A DNA stretch of 64,000 bases from CAYTSA01 sp964440345 (GTDB taxonomy: Bacteria > Desulfobacterota > Desulfovibrionia > Desulfovibrionales > Desulfovibrionaceae), in NCBI GenBank assembly GCA_964440345.1, contig CAYTSA010000008.1, positions 10,668 to 74,667 of the forward strand, given 5' to 3'. Under the pieces are notes generated by a model. The model was not told the origin of the DNA, did not search any database, and saw only the letters and a list, made by a program, of their open reading frames with translations. Shown piece by piece: positions 60,020-64,000 of this stretch. Within the stretch, counting starts at the first letter, position 1, and each line of letters begins with the position of its first letter. The translations under genes and the position numbers were made by a program.

Positions 60020-62992
60020 ATGGCGAACAACAGTAACAACGAAGGCAACCCCATGACCCCCAATTTCCAAAAACTCACCGCCCTCCTGTCCGAGCTGTTC
60101 CAGATGGACAGAGCCGATCTTGATTTCGGCATCTACCGCATCATGAATCAGAAGCGCGACGAGGTCAGGCGGTTTCTGGATCATGAGCTCCTGCCCCAGG
60201 TGCGCGAAGCCTTTACAGAGTATATCCAGCGTCAGTCCGATACAGTATCTGTTGACGCCGCCGCTCTGGAGGAAGAAGTTTTCTCCCATCTGTACACCTT
60301 TTTCAGACGCTACTACAAGGACGGCGACTTCCTCTCACTGCGCCGTTACAAGGAGGGCGCCTACGCCATCCCCTACGAGGGCGAGGAGGTCAAGCTGCAC
60401 TGGGCCAACGCGGACCAGTACTACATCAAGTCCAGCGAAAACTTCCGCGACTATCTCTTCACGCTCCCGGACAGGCGGCGCGTGCAGTTCAAGCTGGTGG
60501 ACGCCGACACCGAGCGCGACAACAACCGCGCCCAACAAGGCGGGGAGCGGCGCTTCATACTCTGCGAGGACATTCCCTGGCTGGAGCATGAGGATGAGGG
60601 CGAAGCCGTCTTGATCCTGCGCTTCGAGTACCGTCCCGACGAACAGAAGCGCAAGCAGGCCGACTTGAACGCCGACGCCGCCCGGCGTCTGCTCAACGCC
60701 CCCGAACTACGCGCCTGGATCGGCGGACTCGGCCAGAACCGGGGCACGGAGGCCAATCCCAGCCGCACGCTGCTGGAAAAGCACCTTACGGACTACACGG
60801 CCAAGAACAGCTTCGACTACTTCATCCACAAGGACCTGGGCGGATTTTTGCGGCGCGAGCTGGATTTCTTCATCAAGAACGAGATCATGCATCTGGACGA
60901 CATCGAGAACGACAGCGTTCCCCGCGTGGAGCAGTACCTGGCCAAGATCAAGGCCCTGCGCCGCATCGCGCACAAGATTATCCTTTTTCTGGAACAACTG
61001 GAGAACTTCCAGAAGAAGCTCTGGCTCAAGAAGAAGTTCGTGGTGGAAACCAACTGGTGCGTCACCCTGGACCGCGTGCCCGAGGAACTCTACACCGCCG
61101 TCTGCGCCAACGACGCCCAACGCCAGGAGTGGGCGCGGCTCTACGCCTTGGAAGAAGAACCCACGCCGGAAACATCCATGCAGGAGGAGCAAGCCTCGCT
61201 CTTTGCCATGGCCGAAACTTCCGCCGCGTACGGGGAATGCATGACCCCGGCCTTCCTCAAGGCCAACCCGTACCTGATGCTGGACACAAAATTCTTTGAC
61301 CGGGAGTTCACGGACAAACTGCTGGCCAGCATGGACGATGTGGACGCCCAGTGCGACGGCGTGTTGCTGCACGCAGAGAACTTCGGGGCCTTGCAACTGT
61401 TGCAGGAACGGTACCGGGAGCAGGTGAAGTGTGTGTACATTGATCCGCCGTATAATACTGGTGGAGATGGGTTTGCGTATAAGGATTCTTATCAGCATTC
61501 GAGTTGGATGAGCATGTTCGCCGACAGGACTACTCAGGCTAAACGGTTGATGAAAGACGAGTCTGCTTTTTTTTGCAGCATTGATGATGTAGAACAATCC
61601 TGCGCAAAACTATGCTGCTCAGGCATCTTCGGTAGTGATAATTTTGTAACGACGATTATTTGGCAAAAGCGTTACGCACCAGCTGGAGACTCAAAATGGT
61701 TTAGTGAAGATCATGATTATATTACTTGCTTCTCAAAAAATAAGAGTTTGTGGTTTCCTGTAAAATTGCAAAGATGCAATGAAAATAACACACAATACAG
61801 GAACCCTGACAATGATCCTCGTGGTCTTTGGATGAGTGACAACTACAAATGCAATAAGACTGCAGACCAGAGACCTAACCTTTACTACCCTATATCAAAC
61901 CCATATACTAATCGGGAAATATGGCCAAACAAAAATGCTGTATGGCGTTATAATAGAGAACAACATGAGAGAAATGTCAAAGATAACAAGGTTTGGTGGG
62001 GCATAAATGGAACCAATAGCACCCCACGGTTCAAACGTTTTTTATCTGATGTAGGTGGAGTTGTTCCAAAAACAATTTGGAATTATACTGAGGTTGGTCA
62101 CAATCAGGACGGAATACGACAACTCCGTTCTTTACTCCCTGATACGTCATTCTCGTCACCTAAAACCGTCAATTTGATATCGCGAATATTCCATATTGCT
62201 GGGGATGGAACAATCCTCGACTACTTCGCCGGCTCCGGCACCACTGCCCACGCCGTGATCAACCTCAACCGCGAAGACGGCGGCTCCCGCAAGTACATCC
62301 TTGTGGAGGTGGGCGAATATTTCCACACTGTGCTCAAACCCCGCATCCAGAAGGTCGTCTATTCCGACTCCTGGAAAGACGGCAAGCCCGTCTCGCGCCA
62401 GGGCTCCAGCCATATGTTCAAGTACATGCGCCTGGAATCTTACGAGGACGCGCAGAACAACCTGCAGCTCTCGCGCAGCCCCGACCAGGAAAGGGCTCTG
62501 CAGACGGCCCTGCCCCCGTTCCGCGAGGACTACATGCTGGGCTACATGCTGGATGTGGAGAGCGAAGGCAGCGCCTCGCTGTTGAACATCGACTCCTTCC
62601 AGGACCCTTTTGCCTACCAGATGCGCATCGCCACAGGAAGCGCAGGCGAGACCCGCGCCGTAAACGTGGACCTGGTGGAAACTTTCAACTACCTCATCGG
62701 ACTCAGCGTGCAGACCATGGACTCCATCCGCGGCTTCCGGGTGCTCTCCGGGACAGCTCCAAGGGGCGAGCGCGTGCTCGTCATCTGGCGCAACACCCGT
62801 GAGCAGAACAACGCAGACCTGGACGAGTTCTTCCGCAAGCAAGGATACAACACCCGCGACCAGGAATTTGACGTCATCTACGTCAACGGCGACAATAACC
62901 TGGAAAACCTGCGCCGCGAGGACCAGACCTGGAAGGTGCGACTGATAGAAGAGGACTTCAAGCGCTTGATGTTCGACGTGGAGGACGTGTGA
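60020..62992 (+). CDS. Type III-like N6-adenine DNA methyltransferase (beta class)
   Basis: A 990-aa methyltransferase. The catalytic DPPY, in CVYIDPPYNTGGDG (~475), precedes the SAM-binding DYFAGSGTTAHAV (~736), the beta-class order seen in type III Mod proteins. N-terminal ~350 residues are a shared accessory domain (MDRADLDFGIYRIMNQKRDE). The DNA between the two motifs (~61435-62215) is AT-rich and looks unlike the flanks, which fits a replaced recognition domain. ATG 60020 has AAGGG upstream; ATG 60053 is also possible; the earlier open frame comes from the repeat. TGATG overlap with the Fic gene. Confidence 0.9.
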   Translation: MANNSNNEGNPMTPNFQKLTALLSELFQMDRADLDFGIYRIMNQKRDEVRRFLDHELLPQVREAFTEYIQRQSDTVSVDAAALEEEVFSHLYTFFRRYYKDGDFLSLRRYKEGAYAIPYEGEEVKLHWANADQYYIKSSENFRDYLFTLPDRRRVQFKLVDADTERDNNRAQQGGERRFILCEDIPWLEHEDEGEAVLILRFEYRPDEQKRKQADLNADAARRLLNAPELRAWIGGLGQNRGTEANPSRTLLEKHLTDYTAKNSFDYFIHKDLGGFLRRELDFFIKNEIMHLDDIENDSVPRVEQYLAKIKALRRIAHKIILFLEQLENFQKKLWLKKKFVVETNWCVTLDRVPEELYTAVCANDAQRQEWARLYALEEEPTPETSMQEEQASLFAMAETSAAYGECMTPAFLKANPYLMLDTKFFDREFTDKLLASMDDVDAQCDGVLLHAENFGALQLLQERYREQVKCVYIDPPYNTGGDGFAYKDSYQHSSWMSMFADRTTQAKRLMKDESAFFCSIDDVEQSCAKLCCSGIFGSDNFVTTIIWQKRYAPAGDSKWFSEDHDYITCFSKNKSLWFPVKLQRCNENNTQYRNPDNDPRGLWMSDNYKCNKTADQRPNLYYPISNPYTNREIWPNKNAVWRYNREQHERNVKDNKVWWGINGTNSTPRFKRFLSDVGGVVPKTIWNYTEVGHNQDGIRQLRSLLPDTSFSSPKTVNLISRIFHIAGDGTILDYFAGSGTTAHAVINLNREDGGSRKYILVEVGEYFHTVLKPRIQKVVYSDSWKDGKPVSRQGSSHMFKYMRLESYEDAQNNLQLSRSPDQERALQTALPPFREDYMLGYMLDVESEGSASLLNIDSFQDPFAYQMRIATGSAGETRAVNVDLVETFNYLIGLSVQTMDSIRGFRVLSGTAPRGERVLVIWRNTREQNNADLDEFFRKQGYNTRDQEFDVIYVNGDNNLENLRREDQTWKVRLIEEDFKRLMFDVEDV

Positions 62993-64000
62993 TGCCGGCA
63001 GTTGCGTATCATTATGGCGCTTTTCCGCCCCCCGAGCTGCAGTGGCGACGACTTGTGCCCCTTCTGGGGCCGGCCAACGCCGCCATTGCAAAGTTCGACG
63101 GCCTGCTGCAGGCCATCCCCAACCCCCATGTGCTGCTGACCCCGCTGACTGCCCAGGAAGCAGTCCTGTCCAGTCGCATTGAGGGCACACAAGCCACCCT
63201 GGTGGAGGTTCTGGAATACGAAGCGGGGGCGCGCAATGTGTCGCAGGCCAAACGCGACGACATCCAGGAGATCATTAATTATCGTAAGGCCATGTCGAAG
63301 GCCCTGGAGCTGCTTCAAGAGCTTCCGCTTTGTCTGCGCATTGTCAAGGAAGCGCACCGCGTGCTGCTGGATGGCGTGCGTGGACGTAACAAGATGCCTG
63401 GCGAATTCCGCGTCACGCCCAACTGGATCGGCCCCCCTGGCTGTGAGATCGAGGACGCGAAGTTCGTCCCCATCTCCGCCGACAAACTCTCCGAGGGCAT
63501 GAGCACTTGGGAGCGTTTCATTCATGCCGAGTACGACGACCGGCTCATCCAGCTCGCCTTGCTTCATGCCGAATTTGAGGCCTTGCACCCCTTCCTTGAC
63601 GGCAATGGCCGGCTCGGGCGCATGCTTGTTCCCCTGTTTCTCCATGTTGTGGGGTTGCTTCCCCAGCCGGTGTTCTACCTCAGCGCTTACCTGGAAAAGA
63701 ACAGGGATATCTACTACGAAAAGCTGCTGGCAGTGTCGCGCGACAACGATTGGACAGGGTGGAGCGAGTTCTTCCTCAAGGCAGTGATCGAGCAGGCGCA
63801 AGAGAACCAAGACAAGGCGCACCAAATCCTCAGACTCTACCAGGAGACGCAACGCACAGTTGCCGACCTGACGCACTCGCAGCACACCCTGGCCGCAGTG
63901 GATTTTCTATTCAGGGCTCCCATCTTCAACACTTCTGATTTCGTAAAACACTCGGATGTCCCTGAACCTACTGCGCGAGCAATGCTCAAAACTCTCAAAG
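62992..64000 (+). CDS. Fic-domain AMPylase-like protein, C-terminus beyond window
   Basis: At least 336 codons are visible. The Fic core is HPFLDGNGRLGR at H199, with all catalytic residues kept. An N-terminal inhibitory motif of the (S/T)xxxE(G/N) type is present as SSRIEGTQ at residues 60-67, matching class II Fic proteins. After the core there is a helical/winged-helix-like part. The ATG overlaps the methyltransferase stop (TGATG), so they are co-translated. Its position with methyltransferase and SNF2 ATPase suggests a role in defence, though Fic in this setting is not well understood. The end is cut off. Confidence 0.9.
   Translation, partial: MPAVAYHYGAFPPPELQWRRLVPLLGPANAAIAKFDGLLQAIPNPHVLLTPLTAQEAVLSSRIEGTQATLVEVLEYEAGARNVSQAKRDDIQEIINYRKAMSKALELLQELPLCLRIVKEAHRVLLDGVRGRNKMPGEFRVTPNWIGPPGCEIEDAKFVPISADKLSEGMSTWERFIHAEYDDRLIQLALLHAEFEALHPFLDGNGRLGRMLVPLFLHVVGLLPQPVFYLSAYLEKNRDIYYEKLLAVSRDNDWTGWSEFFLKAVIEQAQENQDKAHQILRLYQETQRTVADLTHSQHTLAAVDFLFRAPIFNTSDFVKHSDVPEPTARAMLKTLK

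Noticed and set aside
56979..64000. DISARM or BREX system
   Set aside because: A SNF2 protein plus methyltransferase recalls DISARM class 1, but no DrmA, DrmB or DrmC is in view, and no BREX PglZ/BrxC. It remains possible that more genes lie past 64000.
1..64000. tRNA, rRNA, prophage or integron
   Set aside because: No cloverleaf-like or rRNA sequences, integrase, or phage structural genes were recognised by reading; a tRNAscan or Rfam run would settle it.

Overview
The window looks like a chromosomal segment of a sulfate-reducing deltaproteobacterium (Desulfovibrionales type). This is inferred from gene content and moderately high GC coding DNA: a pyruvoyl arginine decarboxylase / deoxyhypusine-synthase-like / agmatine deiminase operon, a MucR zinc-finger regulator, DUF362 ferredoxin-like proteins, a fused succinyl-CoA-synthetase-like ligase and a class I adenylate cyclase with pentapeptide repeats. 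No rRNA, tRNA, CRISPR array, integrase or complete insertion sequence was found.

Layout. 1-6538: start of a malic enzyme (leaving the window at the left edge), a small ORF, then on the minus strand an HD-GYP protein translationally coupled to a class I adenylate cyclase. 6635-9350: minus-strand polyamine operon. 9548-12099: MocR-type regulator divergent from azlCD. 12129-13799: secreted propeller-like protein. 13925-35785: a large extracellular-polysaccharide locus holding Wzz-like, Wzx, Wza-like and O-antigen ligase/polymerase proteins, three glycosyltransferases, a clan-A glycoside hydrolase, an alkaline-phosphatase-superfamily enzyme, an LpxL-like acyltransferase, two B12-binding radical SAM enzymes, two DUF362 proteins, a sulfotransferase, an AMP-forming ligase and an initiating phosphoglycosyl transferase. 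The locus also carries a truncated radical SAM gene and a frameshifted glycosyltransferase. 35978-42220: RsbW-like/STAS pair and a tripartite TolC/adaptor/MacB-type exporter whose adaptor is fused to a cytoplasmic PAS domain. 42506-56395: assorted housekeeping and signalling genes (glycine-zipper lipoprotein, VOC protein, MucR, YbjQ-like protein, GAF-HD-GYP, FolD, fused CoA ligase, hybrid histidine kinase, LUD protein, orphan HicB-like protein, PilB/GspE ATPase). 56979-64000: a likely defence island with a RapA/SNF2-type ATPase, a type III-like beta-class DNA methyltransferase and a Fic protein that runs off the right edge.

Four families of short dispersed repeats were found by reading the intergenic DNA: a ~176-bp element (two copies, 15458 and 42330), a 139-bp element in opposite orientations (719 and 43866), a ~70-110-bp palindromic element (32085, 44012, 47695) and a multi-hairpin repeat on both sides of the SNF2 gene (56525 and 59880). 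The first two have terminal inverted repeats and look like MITEs.

The most interesting items are the PAS-adaptor fusion, the unusual enzyme complement of the polysaccharide locus, the SNF2-methyltransferase-Fic module, and the abrupt AT-rich insert in the methyltransferase between its two catalytic motifs, which suggests a swapped specificity domain.
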